DNA of 64,000 nt from Meandrina meandrites (GCA_963693305.1 OY855905.1:36195637-36259636), one strand, 5' to 3'. Shown: positions 22,860-33,981, counted from the stretch's first letter. A program made the numbers and translations. The notes: generated from the letters alone by a model not told the origin.

Positions 22860-24270
22860 TGCTTGTGAGATTTGCTACGTAACACTAGGTGTACGCAAAT
22901 TGGCAACATCGACAATCACTTGAAAACGTCTCGGCAAAGTGTATTGCATAAGTGGTTTTCATCGCGGGAAAGCAATGATGGCTGTAGAGGTGTAGACAGT
23001 CATCACGCAAAGTTAAGTCTACCTTGACAACACAAAGCATAGTCTGACTTCTAAGAGAGACTTCTGTGACGGCATATTGGTTAAGGAATGGCTGCGACGG
23101 AAACTTTAATACAAAGCTATCAGACTTACAAATTCACACTGACGCCACTGAACCGGTGCTTCATTGTATTAAACCACGAAGTCCAGGCATTATCTTCAAA
23201 TGAAGATTGCTACCCAAGTTATTACGTTGTGTGAAAATAAGAAAAAACAAAACAAAACAAGACAGACCTCTCGTCAAATAGGTGCTGTCGTCGAACCGAC
23301 AGAGATAAAGTTGTAGCTCCCACATTGTGCTAAATTAGCTCAATTATAATGAAGACTTTTGTACGCAGTGTAGTTTCTCTATGTGTGTTTATTTTCTCTC
23401 TGCTTCTGACAGGCTGTAAACAGTGTATCAAACATAGGGGCCACAATAGCCGCGTGATTGGGTCGTGTATACACTTTTGCTTTTGTTCGTACATTTTCGT
23501 TCAACGGACTTTCAAAATGACATTTCCCGAGTTCCGCGCGGTAAAATTGCCAAATCCCGTGTCCCGTTCAAAGTTATAATCCCGAATCTCGCTCCCCTTT
23601 TCCTTCAATATCTCGAATCCCGGCCTTCAAATAAGCCCCGGATCCCGAAAAACCTATTGGGAACCCTCCAAACAAGCATCTCTTGAAAAGATATCTGATA
23701 GTCGCGTTAGAGCGTTTCCTGTCTGATGGAGCTTAACACGACACAACAGACGTCGGCATCTCGACAAAAAAATACAGCAATGAAAAGAGGGTATACGTTA
23801 CTCAAAAACTGATGTAGTGCGATTAGGCCAAAATAATGATGCAGAAATAATGAATACATATAATAAATACCATAAAAGGACATAATGAAAGGGCATTATG
23901 TCCTCTTTTTGGATTTTTTGGCGGGATTCTTTCGAGGTTGGCATAAAGGGGCTCGAGGGTCGTGGCTCGAGGCTCCGGCTCGCAGAATACCCCCCCCCCC
24001 CCCCCCCCTCTGGTGTCCAATAGTGTGGAAATTAAAAATCTCCAAAAACATTTGGCTCCTTTCACATGAAAGACAGGACAAAATAGCGGTTATGCATGTT
24101 TACGTCAGACTGGCTAGTTTCACTCGCATGCACCACCAAGGCTCGCTTTCGAAGTGCAGGTAAATTTTATCATGAACGAATTCCCAAAGCAGCAAAGATG
24201 AAAAGAATACCCACGTCAAAACTGCATGAAGGAGGCAGATGGCTGAGAATACCCTGTTGTAGGATATGAA
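22860..24270. other. intergenic spacer after ACTR6
   Basis: No gene recognised. A degenerate repeat at about 23520-23665 repeats ATCCCG/TCTCGAATCCCG-like motifs. A poly-C run lies at 23990-24008 with ORF by-products on both strands. Confidence 0.35.
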
Positions 24271-24279
24271 TGCTCGTGT

Positions 24280-24710
24280 TAATTAAATTAAGGTATTGGA
24301 AATAAACGCAAAGTGAAGGAAAAATTACTCAGTCCAATAAAGGAAATTAACGCAAAAAAAGTGCCGCAATTTCAAAATTAAGGAAATTAACGCGACCACA
24401 CAAAGAAACGGAACTTGTAGAGACAACAGGAACAAATTTATTGTAACACACTGTTAACAAGTTAGCGAAATCCAAAATGCAAACGAATCTCGCTACTTCG
24501 AATGTTCTTTTCAGCGCCAACGATACCGGTGGATCTCCACCCTCACGCTGATAAAACAATGCTAAACAAAATCCAAATTAACGCGGAAAATAACGCGCCA
24601 TTAAATCAAGGGCGCAGAAATTAACGCTCACAAAAATAAACGCGACTTAAATTAACGCGAATTTCCCAAATTCACGTTAATTTCATGAAGCGTTTATTTC
24701 GTTTAAGGTA
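24280..24710. repeat. element with recurrent AAATTAACGCG motif
   Basis: GGAAATAAACGC near the left end is answered by GCGTTTATTTCG near the right end, and AAATTAACGC or close variants recur about eight times in between at irregular spacing. It may be a MITE with imperfect ends. A 70-aa minus-strand ORF (24347-24559) lies inside but shows no known domain. Confidence 0.4.
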
Positions 24711-24714
24711 ATAA

Positions 24715-25092
24715 GCGTAAACGAGGCTTTGTGGCGAATTTTGAGCGTATGACGTTCTCATACATAAGGCCTATTACCTAAGATGTGGTATTTGGCAATA
24801 AGGAGAGTGACATAAGTGCCTGCTTGTTTTGTATGTTGTTGTGCCATCCGTATAGGACGGCGCATTCTGTTAAAGATATGGCTTGCTTAAATTTTAAATA
24901 CCACAGCTGGTGAATTTTTCCCAGAAAGCTTTAGATTCAGGACAGCGGAAGAGCAAGTGGTTTATTGTCTGCTTTTCGGAGTTGCAAAAAGTGCATGCAG
25001 CACTTTCAGTAATTCCGGCTCGGAAGAGGCTTGATTTAGTTGGTAAGATATGCATGGTGAATAATATTATACTGAAAGGAATAAATGCATAA
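24715..25092 (-). mobile_element. LINE reverse-transcriptase C-terminal fragment (zinc-binding region)
   Basis: The minus strand encodes FIPFSIILFTMHILPTKSSL and then CTFCNSEKQTINHLLFRCPE, a C-x2-C-x8-H-x4-C zinc-binding signature typical of the zf-RVT end of LINE ORF2. After a stop/frameshift near 24895 the similarity continues (ISLTECAVLYGWHNNIQNKQ). It ends about 75 bp before the methyltransferase start codon and probably truncated that gene's upstream region. Confidence 0.6.
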
Positions 25093-25167
25093 TGATTGCC
25101 TAAGGACCCTAAGGTGAACCCCGGCGCGACCTTAAGCAGAATTAATTTAGTCAACTTGATAGTAAAC

Positions 25168-26340
25168 ATGGCCGAAAAATCTTTCAGCGAAGAAAAACTC
25201 ATTTTATCCATGTTCTGTGGAATATGGAAAAGTCGTTGCTTGAGTGTCTTGGTGTCTTTAGGAGTCCCAGAACTGTTGTGTAACTCTTCCAGCCCTGTCA
25301 GCATTCAAGAGATCGCTGAAAGAACTGGATGCCGCACCGATGAAAACATCTACAAGGTCATGAGAACCATGGCTCAATGGGGAATCGGAGAGGAATTAAG
25401 CGAGAAGAGTTTTAGAGTCAACCGAGCCATGGAGTTGCTTAGGAGGGACAAAGGACCGAGTCTTGGGCACATGGTTGGCTATTATGGAAGCGATGAAATT
25501 TGGACCGCCATGTTGGCTCTTCCAGACGCGATCAAGCATGGCGGTGACACAGCGTTTGAAATCGCTCATGGTATGAACCCCTACGACTATATGTTCAAAG
25601 TTGAAGGTTTGGAGTATTCTGCTAACGAAACGAAACCAAGAAATGTGGCTTCTGAAATGGGTACAAAGGAAAGGAGGCGCGAATTTGCAGCAAATTATGA
25701 GCGGGCCATGAATATGGTAACACAACTGGACTTACAGGATGCTCAGCCAAGTGTGTTTACCGTGTACCCCTGGGACAAGTGCAACCGAATCATGGATATT
25801 GGGGGAGGAGAGGGTCAATTTTTGTCTAGCATCCTTAAGTTGTCCGGATGTGAAAATACTCACGGGATTTTGTTTGAATTTCCAGATGTAATTGAGCATG
25901 CTAAGGTGTTCTTAGCCAAAGAAGGCATCGCTGAGAGCAGAGTGACTTTGATTAGCGGAGACATGCTTGAAGATGTCCCACTTTCCAAAGAAGTAGACAC
26001 AATAATTGCAAAGAATTTATTTGTAATGTTTACAGAAGACGAGATGATAAAAGTTTTGGAAAACTGCCGTCGTGTTCTAGCAAACGATGGAAAGTTTATT
26101 ATTGTGAACAGCTGCAATCCCGAAGCTGGCGATACAAATCACAATGTCACTAAAACAGGTTTACATCCGGCATTTCGAAGTATCCACACCATGTCACTTT
26201 ACAAGATGGGAACTTTTAGAACGAAGAGTGAATGGTTGCATTTGATTGGCAGGTTGTGCACGAGGGTGGCTTTTCAACTGAGGCAAGTCTACGAGACTGG
26301 TGATGGCCCTACCTTGTTTGAAATGTTAAAATGCGAATAG
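25168..26340 (+). CDS. family-2 O-methyltransferase (ASMT/plant-OMT-like), copy 1, intronless
   Basis: SAM-dependent methyltransferase, 390 aa, single exon. The N-terminal winged-helix dimerisation domain is about residues 1-115 (PVSIQEIAERTGCRTDENIY); the catalytic Rossmann domain carries the SAM motif RIMDIGGGEGQFL (D210-G216) and ends PTLFEMLKCE. The substrate cannot be told; acetylserotonin O-methyltransferase-like is the nearest family name. In this family the catalytic base is the His of K-x3-HDW; here the aligned residues are K282-NLF-V286-M-F, so His is replaced by Val. The frame is open upstream to 25096, but paralogue 2 begins at the ATG matched by 25168, so that start is chosen. 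About 53 of 390 residues differ from copy 2 by eye. AATAAA lies at 26589-26594. The lack of introns suggests ancient retroposition or transfer; neither is proved. Confidence 0.93.
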   Translation: MAEKSFSEEKLILSMFCGIWKSRCLSVLVSLGVPELLCNSSSPVSIQEIAERTGCRTDENIYKVMRTMAQWGIGEELSEKSFRVNRAMELLRRDKGPSLGHMVGYYGSDEIWTAMLALPDAIKHGGDTAFEIAHGMNPYDYMFKVEGLEYSANETKPRNVASEMGTKERRREFAANYERAMNMVTQLDLQDAQPSVFTVYPWDKCNRIMDIGGGEGQFLSSILKLSGCENTHGILFEFPDVIEHAKVFLAKEGIAESRVTLISGDMLEDVPLSKEVDTIIAKNLFVMFTEDEMIKVLENCRRVLANDGKFIIVNSCNPEAGDTNHNVTKTGLHPAFRSIHTMSLYKMGTFRTKSEWLHLIGRLCTRVAFQLRQVYETGDGPTLFEMLKCE

Positions 26341-27651
26341 GTGACTGCCTTCATTTCTGCAAAACCTCTTTTTGAACAAATTGTTTGCTGTTAGCTTGAA
26401 TATTGCTTATGCCGTATATTTACGCCGTTAACTTAAAGGCAAATGAAGTAAAAAGCAAACAAGGAAAAATCAGTATCTTAAACAGAAAACACACAAAAAA
26501 CAAAGATATTTTCGCTTAATGAAATTGTAAGCATTTAATCTTTACGATATCCGTTCAACGTAACGTAAAAGGACCACGGTAACGACATAATAAAACCTTT
26601 TTAAACCGAAAACAAATATCCGCCCAATGAGAGGCGATAGGCGGTAAAGAAACAAGTTTGGTGATTTATTCTTTGATCAAGTAAACCTACAATACATAAA
26701 CAAAAAAAAACCAAGATAATATTGACCTTGTTTTACTCGAATTGATTGGTCTTCTCTTTTTGGATTTTATGCTTCAAATTTGGAGGATATAAGATATACT
26801 GTACGATCGTCTAATATTATGAGTGGTAAATTTAACGCTGAATGATTGTCCCTCGGGAAACCATTTAATTTTTTCCCGAGATTCTCAACAAAATTAACTG
26901 GTTTTCCGAGGTCATGTCATTAAGTGATTTGTTATTTCGCAACGAAGACTAAGAAGAACGGCGGCCGTCGGTCAACATTCGCGGGTGACAGTACACTGTT
27001 GGTTCTGCTGCCCTTTGACGTCATAGATTTTGTAATGTTGCCCGCTCAGAGACTTTTGGCGAGAAACAGTTTTATTGTTAGATGTCATGTGACCTCGAAG
27101 TAGCCAATGAGAGCGCACGCTGTTTGGGAAAAATTCCGGCTATGTAACAAAATGACATATATACGCTTTAGCTCGGTTTCGCAAGATTTCTTAGCACTAG
27201 CTCAAAAGTTCAACGTTCAATAAGGATTATTAAACTAACTCTGACAGATTGGCCTACCATTTAACAGTTAGTCGGAAAGCTCGAGGTTTCTATTTAGCCA
27301 AGAGAGAGTTACTGTCGAGGAACTATTGGCTGATACTTGCCCGCGGATATTTTGATGTCTGATAGCTTGTTGGTTTCTAGTCTTGGGCGTTTCCAAGTAG
27401 TCAAGTACATAGTTATGACACTAGATCAGGCGGCTGTTATCGATCACATCGCTGCTGTACAAACCTTAAGCAGTTTACGATACTTTATCAAGGTCCTAAA
27501 AGTTGGAATTCTCTCCCAATATCCATCACTGGTTCAACAAGCTTCTATACTTTTAAAGAAAAGATGATTGAATTTTTAATGAAATGATAGACAAAGTACT
27601 GAATTGGCCAAGCCGCACACTCACAGCTCAATTATAAATATATTGACAAAT

Positions 27652-27666
27652 AATGATGATGATGAC

Positions 27667-27699
<33 letters not shown>

Positions 27700-27700
27700 A
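27652..27700 (+). repeat. (GAT)n microsatellite
   Basis: About 16 units of GAT/ATG with one GAC interruption. Confidence 0.9.
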
Positions 27701-28083
27701 AAGAGTAATTCTTCATATTTAGCCTCTCGAAAGTGTGCCTGCATCGTCCTTCTTTTATCTTTAGAAAAGGTCATGTATTGTTAATCTTGGAAATTAGGAA
27801 CTCCCAGAAAGCAACTGTGAATTTAGGAAAGCTAATTATAAACTTACTTGTTACTGGAAAAACTAATTGCTTTTCTTTAGAAGTTGTTTTCAGCCGTGAG
27901 AGCAGAAAATAAGTAATTTTACCGTAACGAACTATTTGTTTGAGAACGTGAGATCGATGGCACTTTGCAGTACGAGCTCACAAAATGACTAGTTTTACGA
28001 ACCACATTTTAAAAAAAAATTCGCTCGCGCGAGTTGACACCGTGCACCGTTCAGTGAAACATGAATGTCACCTCGAACACTAC

Positions 28084-28141
28084 CCTGTGAGCAGAGTCTT
28101 CTTTGATCTTCCTCAAAGAAGACTCTGCTCGCAGGGTACTC
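28084..28141. repeat. 24-bp-stem hairpin
   Basis: The stem CCCTGTGAGCAGAGTCTTCT.. and its inverse pair over about 24 bp with one mismatch around a 6-nt loop. It could be a tiny palindromic repeat or a small-RNA hairpin; the related GAGCAG/CTGCTC ends occur in other repeats in the window. Confidence 0.55.
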
Positions 28142-28799
28142 GAACCCTTGTAATAATAGGAAATATAACACCTGTTGTTTCGGAGAGGTAAAAATGTTGT
28201 TTTGGGAACTGAAGAAAGCCAGCTACGATATTCGGGAAAGTACCAACAGCGAGCAAATTCGGATAATAATGATATTTTGTTACTTAAAGTCCGAAAAGAT
28301 ATAACTTTGTTAGTTTACACATGCCAAGACTTTCGACTGAATTTTCTGCTTGGGTGCTTCTGTCCTTTGTTCTCAGTCAAACTACTTTTCGTGAAATTCT
28401 GCATATTTCTTTAACTGCTGGAGTTCTTTTCCACAGAAACTTAGTTCAAGTGAAGCTTTCTATCTAGCGAGTTGTTTTCCTGTATCCCGTTCTTAGATGT
28501 TTTCTGTTTTGTAAATTTTTGCACGAACAACCATCTCGGATTTTTTTTGTTCTCGGATCTTGAAACATCTGTAAGCACCCATGTTTCGCATATAAGTAGC
28601 ATGTTATCCTGCGAAAAAAGCAATTAACTCGAGTGATCTACATAAACAGAACTGCCTTGTAACTTAGAAATCACTCTCAACTACGCTGAACGCAACGATT
28701 GTAAGCTGAAGGTCAGTGTACATTGCTTGAATTATACAGAACCGAAAAGCCCGTGTTCCTGTTCATCTCCAATATATCTTTCGGCAACAATATGGCAAT

Positions 28800-29275
28800 C
28801 TTTTGTCGCGGTTATAAAATGGTGAAAGCTGAAAAATAACGGTTGAACTTTTGACTCCTATGATGTGTTACTAGTCGATATAAGTTGACAAAAGAGAGCA
28901 AGATTAACAAATACACGCAATTTCCTAGCCTTAAAACAAGAGGTGCAGATTAAGAGGATAGAAGTAAGGCAAAGTGGTGCCTGAGATAAATCCGAGTTGA
29001 GGTCAAGCGTATTTACAGTTTATTTCCAAATTGCTCACGCAGACCGAGTCAACCAAACTGTAACGAGGAAGTTATATTGCTATTTTCGATAACCTTTGAG
29101 ACGCAACATCATTTCCTTGCTGACTATTAGAAGGATATGCGAATCTGCCTCGTCTTGGCACGTTTAGCGGTATAATTGCTGGCAAAGATCCACAATGCAA
29201 AACTTTCACGAGATGACCTTCAAGCATCGTCGCTCTTTTTTTCCCAACCAAAACGTGACAGTGTTTCTTATACCC
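28800..29275 (+). repeat. displaced 3' flank of O-methyltransferase copy 1
   Basis: Matches 33095-33650, the region just downstream of copy 2, in order and orientation: GGTGAAAGCTG, GTGAACTTTTGACT-like, ATCCGAGTTGAGGTCAAG, CTGCCTCGTCTTGGC, CAAAAATCCAC-like and AACGTGACA. This defines the tandem duplication unit. Noncoding. Confidence 0.65.
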
Positions 29276-29520
29276 CATTCACACCGAGGATTAAACACGT
29301 TTAAAGGCTGTTTAGTTAAACACGGTTTAAAATTGTTTTCTTCATAGAAGTTGCTAACTGATGTTTGTCGACTTCAAATTTAGCACACTGAAAGCAAAAG
29401 TTAGCGCTTACTGAAACCCTATGCAAAATTTAGTCTTTCAGTTTTCGGTAACTGATTTTCATTTCGTTAAACCTGGTTTAACTAAATGATAAGTGAAATT
29501 GTGACTTGGATAAATTGAAA

Positions 29521-29708
29521 ATACGTGGAGAAGTGGTCTCAAGTCAAATACTCGGAAAAAAGATTTTCCGAGTTCCCCCAACGGGAGTCGAACCCATGAC
29601 CTAACTCGCCTTCCGGTATTCTGGAAGGTCATGGGTTCGACTCCCGTTGGGGGAACTCGGAAAATCTTTTTTCCGAGTATTTGACTTGAGACCACTTCTC
29701 CACGTATT
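29521..29708. repeat. foldback with tRNA B-box-like arms
   Basis: Arms 29521-29602 and 29626-29708 are almost perfect inverses, including GGAGAAGTGGTCTCAAGTCA and GGGGGAACTCGG. Each arm contains GGGTTCGACTCCC-like sequence, suggesting two head-to-head tRNA-derived SINE ends. Noncoding; the ORFs here are by-products. Confidence 0.7.
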
Positions 29709-30020
29709 TTTGGTTCCTCGGGGAAATGGCAACTGGCCGCTTAATAGAGGTTGGCCGCTTAATAGTGGTTCGTCAGAAATTAGCATAACGCCTTTAAAAA
29801 GGTTACGTTATTTCAATACAAAATAGTGTGAAAAGGACTAACGGAACCACATGAAGACGACAATAAACCTGTGTTTGAATGATTTAGGCAGCCGTCACTG
29901 TTCGAGCTTGTTGAAAATAAATCCAAATATCGCATATTACATTCTCAATGGCCGCTAAATAAGGGTAAAAACAATAGAAGAACGCTCATCGAGACGGCAG
30001 AAAGGTGGCCGCGGTCGCTT

Positions 30021-30366
30021 AATTACGACTACGTACTTTCAACCATGCAGGAAATGCTCCTAGAACGTCAAAGGAAGGATATCCAGCAAATTGCTTAATT
30101 TAAAGAAGATGGTGACCGTAAATAGTTTTCGTCAATTTTTCCAAACCACAAGGACAGAACTTGAAAAAGTCAGGCTGACTTTTTCAAGTTGAGATCAAAA
30201 GCTCCCGATGATATCACGGTGATACACTCTATATTTAGCTTCAGCAAACTGGTATAGTAACTTTTAGAAAACGTGACCACTGTTAATAAGTTTCCAATGG
30301 TGTAAACATGTTTTTGGGCTGTTGAATTTTTGAAGTTATGCTCATGACAGTGTCCCTTTATAGAGG
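30021..30366 (+). mobile_element. truncated copy of the MITE at 55569-55959
   Basis: Shares long stretches with 55620-55955: AATGCTCCTAGAACGT, ACTTGAAAAAGTCAGGCTGA, TTCAAGTTGAGATC, GTTGAATTTTTGA, TGACAGT. The left terminal repeat is missing. It is embedded in a GGCCGCTTAATA-motif repeat at 29720-30020 and 30690-30710. Confidence 0.65.
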
Positions 30367-30410
30367 TGGCCGCTAAAACGGGTTTTATTTACAGTATTAT
30401 ACTGACAATG

Positions 30411-30690
30411 TGGGAGGCGCGTTGGCGTAATGATTAGTGCGCTGGACTCCGGATCGGGCGGTCCGGGTTCGAGCCCTGGCCGGGGCACTGCGTTGTGTTC
30501 TTGGGCAAGATACTTTACTCTCATAGTGCCTCTCTCCACCCAGGTGTATAAATGGGTACCGGTGAATTTACTGCTGGGGGTAACCCTGCGATGGACTAGC
30601 ATCCCATCCAGGGGGGAGTAGCAATACTCCTAGTCGCTTCATGCTACGGAAACCGGGATAAGCTCCAGCTAGCCTGATGGGCCTCTAGTA
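30411..30690 (+). mobile_element. tRNA-derived SINE
   Basis: A-box-like (TGGCGTAATGATTAGTGCG) and B-box (GGGTTCGAGCCC) at the head, then a body with CTTGGGCAAGATACTTTACT, TATAAATGGGTACCGG and GGTAACCCTGCGATGGACTA. This body is typical of metazoan tRNA-SINEs. Both strands carry by-product ORFs. A fragment of the same body (GGCAAGATACTCTATTCTCA) recurs at about 44003. Confidence 0.75.
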
Positions 30691-30699
30691 ACTGGCCGC

Positions 30700-31800
30700 T
30701 TAATAGGGGTTCTTGAAAAGTCTTCGAGTGTTTTAAGTAAAGTAAGAAAATATCAATAAGTGATCAGATAAGTGGTGCAAGAAAGAAAATTAGGTCAATC
30801 AAATGTTTAAGGGACAATCTTTTTGGTATACGTCCCAATAGGCAAGTTAGTAAAAAAATAAAGTCGAGGTTTAGGGGTATTTCAAGGTTGACATTAAACT
30901 GTATGCAGTCAATTTGCTATTGTTCTGGCCAGACTATACTCTATCCTTCTGCTCAGACGCTCTTCCTGCTCCTTGCCTAAAAACAACGCAATCAACTTCC
31001 CCCCCCCCCCCCCCCCCGTTCCTCCTCTCACCCAAGAAAAGAAAACAAAGAACAGGACAACAAAATATTAGCGCTAGTCAATATGAGCAGGCTCTCGTAA
31101 TTGTTCGTAACTCGCTCGTGACGAAGCCAACGCAAAACCCGACCGTAACACGAGAGCAGCCAGAAACCAAAATACGAGAGCCGGCTCGCAGGTTAAGTTG
31201 TCACTAGCCTGCGAGCAGGCTATCCGCAAGAAAAGATAAAAACAAAAACAAAATAAAACAGGAAAGTTGCAGGCTCAGTTGTCACAGGCTCTGGGAATGA
31301 CCTCGACATCCGCTCAAAGACCTATTTAAAAAGGATGCTATACAATCTACGGGATGGGATACGAGCACTAATGTTTAGCGGCATGCACGTTATAAGACAA
31401 AGCACAAAGGGACGTATGAACGAATCTGTTCTGACATTTTTTCATATCACTCACATTGTTGCATTATCATAGGGGACTGAGCTTGCAAAGAGTAAACGTC
31501 CACGATACTAGGTAGTACCAAAGTCCAGCTTACAAGCCTTTTTGAAGACGGAAAGGAGAAACCTTTTCAACCGTGAAATTTTATACTAACGTAGGGGTGA
31601 CATGCAAGTCAAAAGCAAATGTGTTTTTGGCCCTTTAATTATAGTTAGTCTGTTCAAAGAAAAAAAAGAGAAGAAAAGAAAAAGGTCTGTGCACTGGTTA
31701 AAATAAAGAAAGCAGGAAAACCGATATGAAAACGTAAATGTAACACATTTTTAGGATTTATTTTTGACAGGCAGTCACTTAATAGCTTTACCTGAAGCGT
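30700..31800. other. spacer upstream of O-methyltransferase copy 2
   Basis: No gene recognised. A poly-C run lies at 30999-31017 and a short palindrome TAGCCTGCGAGCAGGCTA near 31206-31223, related to the one at 8313. Confidence 0.35.
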
Positions 31801-31881
31801 TACCTTCTCTTATTGAAGGGTGTTCTTGCGTGACATGCTTCTTGACTTGTCGACGTTTAGCAGATTTTAGTAGTTGTAAAC

Positions 31882-33054
31882 ATGACCGAAAAATCTTTTA
31901 GCGAGGAAAAACTCATTTCATCCATGTTCTGTGGAGTATGGAAAAGTCGTTGCTTGAGTGTCTTGGTGTCTTTAGGAGTTCCAGAGCTGTTGTGTAACTC
32001 TTCCAGCCCTGTCAGCATTCAAGAGATCGCTGAAAGAACTGGCTGCCGCACCGATGAAAAGATCTACAAGGTCATGAGAACCATGGCTCAATGGGGAATC
32101 GGAGAGGAATTAAGTGAAAAGAGTTTTAAAGCCAATCGAGCCATGGAGTTGCTTAGGAGAGACAAAGGACCGAGTCTTGGGCACATGGTTAGCTATTATG
32201 GAAGTGATGAAATTTGGACCGCCATGTTGGCTCTTCCAGAGGCGATTAAGCATGGTGGTGATACAGCGTTTGAAATTGCTCATGGTATGAACCTCTACGA
32301 CTATATGTACAAAGTTGAAAGTTTGGAGTATTCTGCTAACGAGACGAAACCAAGAGATGCGGCTTCTGAAATGGGTTCAAAACAAAGGAGGCGCGAATTC
32401 GCGGATAATTATGACCGGGCCATGAATATGTTATCACAACTGGAGCTACACAATGCGCAACCAAGCGTGTTTGCCGTGTACCCCTGGGACAAGTGCAACC
32501 GAATCATGGATATCGGGGGAGGAGAGGGTCAATTTTTGTCTCGCATTCTTAAATTGCCTGGATGTGAACATACTCACGGGGTTTTGTTCGACCTTCCCGA
32601 TGTTATTGAGCATGCTGAGGTGTTCTTAGCCAAAGAGGACATCACCAAGAGCAGGGTGACTTTGATAAGCGGAGACATCCTCAAAGATGTGCCACAGTCC
32701 AAAGAAGTAGACGCAATAATTGTGAAGAATTTATTTGTAATTTTTACAGAAGAAGAGATGATCAAAGTTTTGGAAAACTGCCGTAATGTTCTAGCAAACG
32801 ATGGAAAGTTTATTATTGTGAACAGTTGCAATCCCGAGGCTGGCGATACAAATCACAATGTCACTGAAACAGGTTTACATCCGGGATTTCGAGGTATTCA
32901 TATCATGACGCTTTGCAAGATGGGAAATTGTAGAACGAAAAGCGAATGGTTGCATTTGATTGGCAGGTTGTGCACTAGAGTGGCTTTTGAACTGAAGCAA
33001 GTCTACGAGACTGGTGATGGCCCTACCTTGTTTGAACTGTTAAAGCGCGAGTAG
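31882..33054 (+). CDS. family-2 O-methyltransferase, copy 2, intronless
   Basis: Tandem paralogue of the gene at 25168, also 390 aa in one exon. The winged-helix N-terminus, SAM motif RIMDIGGGEGQFL and C-terminus PTLFELLKRE are all present. The position of the family's catalytic His is again Val (DAIIVKNLFVIFTEEE), so the change predates the duplication. No frameshift. AATAAA at 33118-33123, 64 nt after the stop, is a likely poly(A) signal; the aligned site in copy 1's displaced flank (about 28815) has lost it. Substrate unknown. Differences from copy 1 are spread along the protein and many are conservative, which fits purifying selection but was not tested. Confidence 0.93.
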   Translation: MTEKSFSEEKLISSMFCGVWKSRCLSVLVSLGVPELLCNSSSPVSIQEIAERTGCRTDEKIYKVMRTMAQWGIGEELSEKSFKANRAMELLRRDKGPSLGHMVSYYGSDEIWTAMLALPEAIKHGGDTAFEIAHGMNLYDYMYKVESLEYSANETKPRDAASEMGSKQRRREFADNYDRAMNMLSQLELHNAQPSVFAVYPWDKCNRIMDIGGGEGQFLSRILKLPGCEHTHGVLFDLPDVIEHAEVFLAKEDITKSRVTLISGDILKDVPQSKEVDAIIVKNLFVIFTEEEMIKVLENCRNVLANDGKFIIVNSCNPEAGDTNHNVTETGLHPGFRGIHIMTLCKMGNCRTKSEWLHLIGRLCTRVAFELKQVYETGDGPTLFELLKRE

Positions 33055-33981
33055 GTGACTGTTTTCCTGTGTGCACTGTTAGGTTTTCAATTCACAATCT
33101 CTCGTGTCGTACGTGGAAATAAAACGGTGAAAGCTGTACGTAAATTAAAGGTGAACTTTTGACTTCTATGTCTTGTTATTCAATACAGGTAGACAAAGAC
33201 AAATGAGAACAGGCTTTGAAGAGTAAACAATTGTGCAAGTTCTTAAACAAAAGACCTTGAGATTTTAATCTGTCACAATAGGAAACAATAAAGACATTGG
33301 TCCGATTAATCCGAGGTGAGGTTAAGCTTGCTTATTCTATCCACTTGGTTTGCCGTGCGCGCACGTAGACCGAATAAACCTAATAAACCTAAAAAAAGAA
33401 CACGGTTACACGAACAGTATTGTAACAAGGAAGAAGCATGTCTATTGTCTGTAAAACTTGCGGGGTAAAAACAATTAGGATGTACTTCCTTCTTACTGTG
33501 CAGCGGGATGAACATCGAACCTGCCTCGTCTTGGCGCGTGTAGTGTTAGTAGCTGGCAAAAATCCACTATAAAAAACTTAATCTGCCAGGTGATGGGCTT
33601 AAAGTATCGTCAGTCGTTTTTCCCAACAGAAACGTGACATTATTTCTAAGATTAGAACATATGCCCAGGCCCATGCCCTTCATAATTTTCATAAATTAAG
33701 TACGTCATCCCCACTTGAGTAAGCTGATGAAATTCCATATTCTCCGGACTTAAAACTTCATGAGTTGAAAAATTGTTAGTACAAGGCCTTCTTTATCCCA
33801 GCTGTATGGAATCACAGATTGTTCCTCGCTCTTGTGCCAAAAAAATAAAGAGAATATTGTTTTTGGTCACTTCCGAAGGGAGGTGTTTCATAAGAGAATT
33901 TTTTGGGAATATGCGTCAGAAGTATAAACTTGTGAAACAAGTTGGAACTCTTGTCACTGCAGTCTGTAATCTCACTGCAAA

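Larger units (their letters stand above)
26400..28790. other. spacer that separates O-methyltransferase copy 1 from its own 3' flank
   Basis: No gene recognised. A GAT microsatellite lies at 27652-27700. The sequence paralogous to the region just after copy 2 resumes near 28800, so this stretch is either an insertion in copy 1 or a deletion from copy 2. Scattered ORFs (27337-27567, 28175-28414) show no family features. Confidence 0.45.

Noticed and set aside
23823..24163. ORFs on both strands with proline or glycine runs
   Set aside because: Caused by the poly-C run at 23990-24008; no family features.
25096..25167. 24-codon N-terminal extension of O-methyltransferase copy 1
   Set aside because: Copy 2 starts at the ATG matching 25168, and the extension overlaps the region just after an antisense LINE fragment.
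24894..25304. 136-aa minus-strand ORF read as one protein
   Set aside because: Only its C-terminal half is LINE zinc-binding sequence; the N-terminal half is antisense to the methyltransferase start.
25396..26117. minus-strand ORFs at 25396-25725 and 25860-26117, and the like at 32574-32831
   Set aside because: Antisense shadows of the methyltransferase coding sequence; the same shadow appears in both copies.
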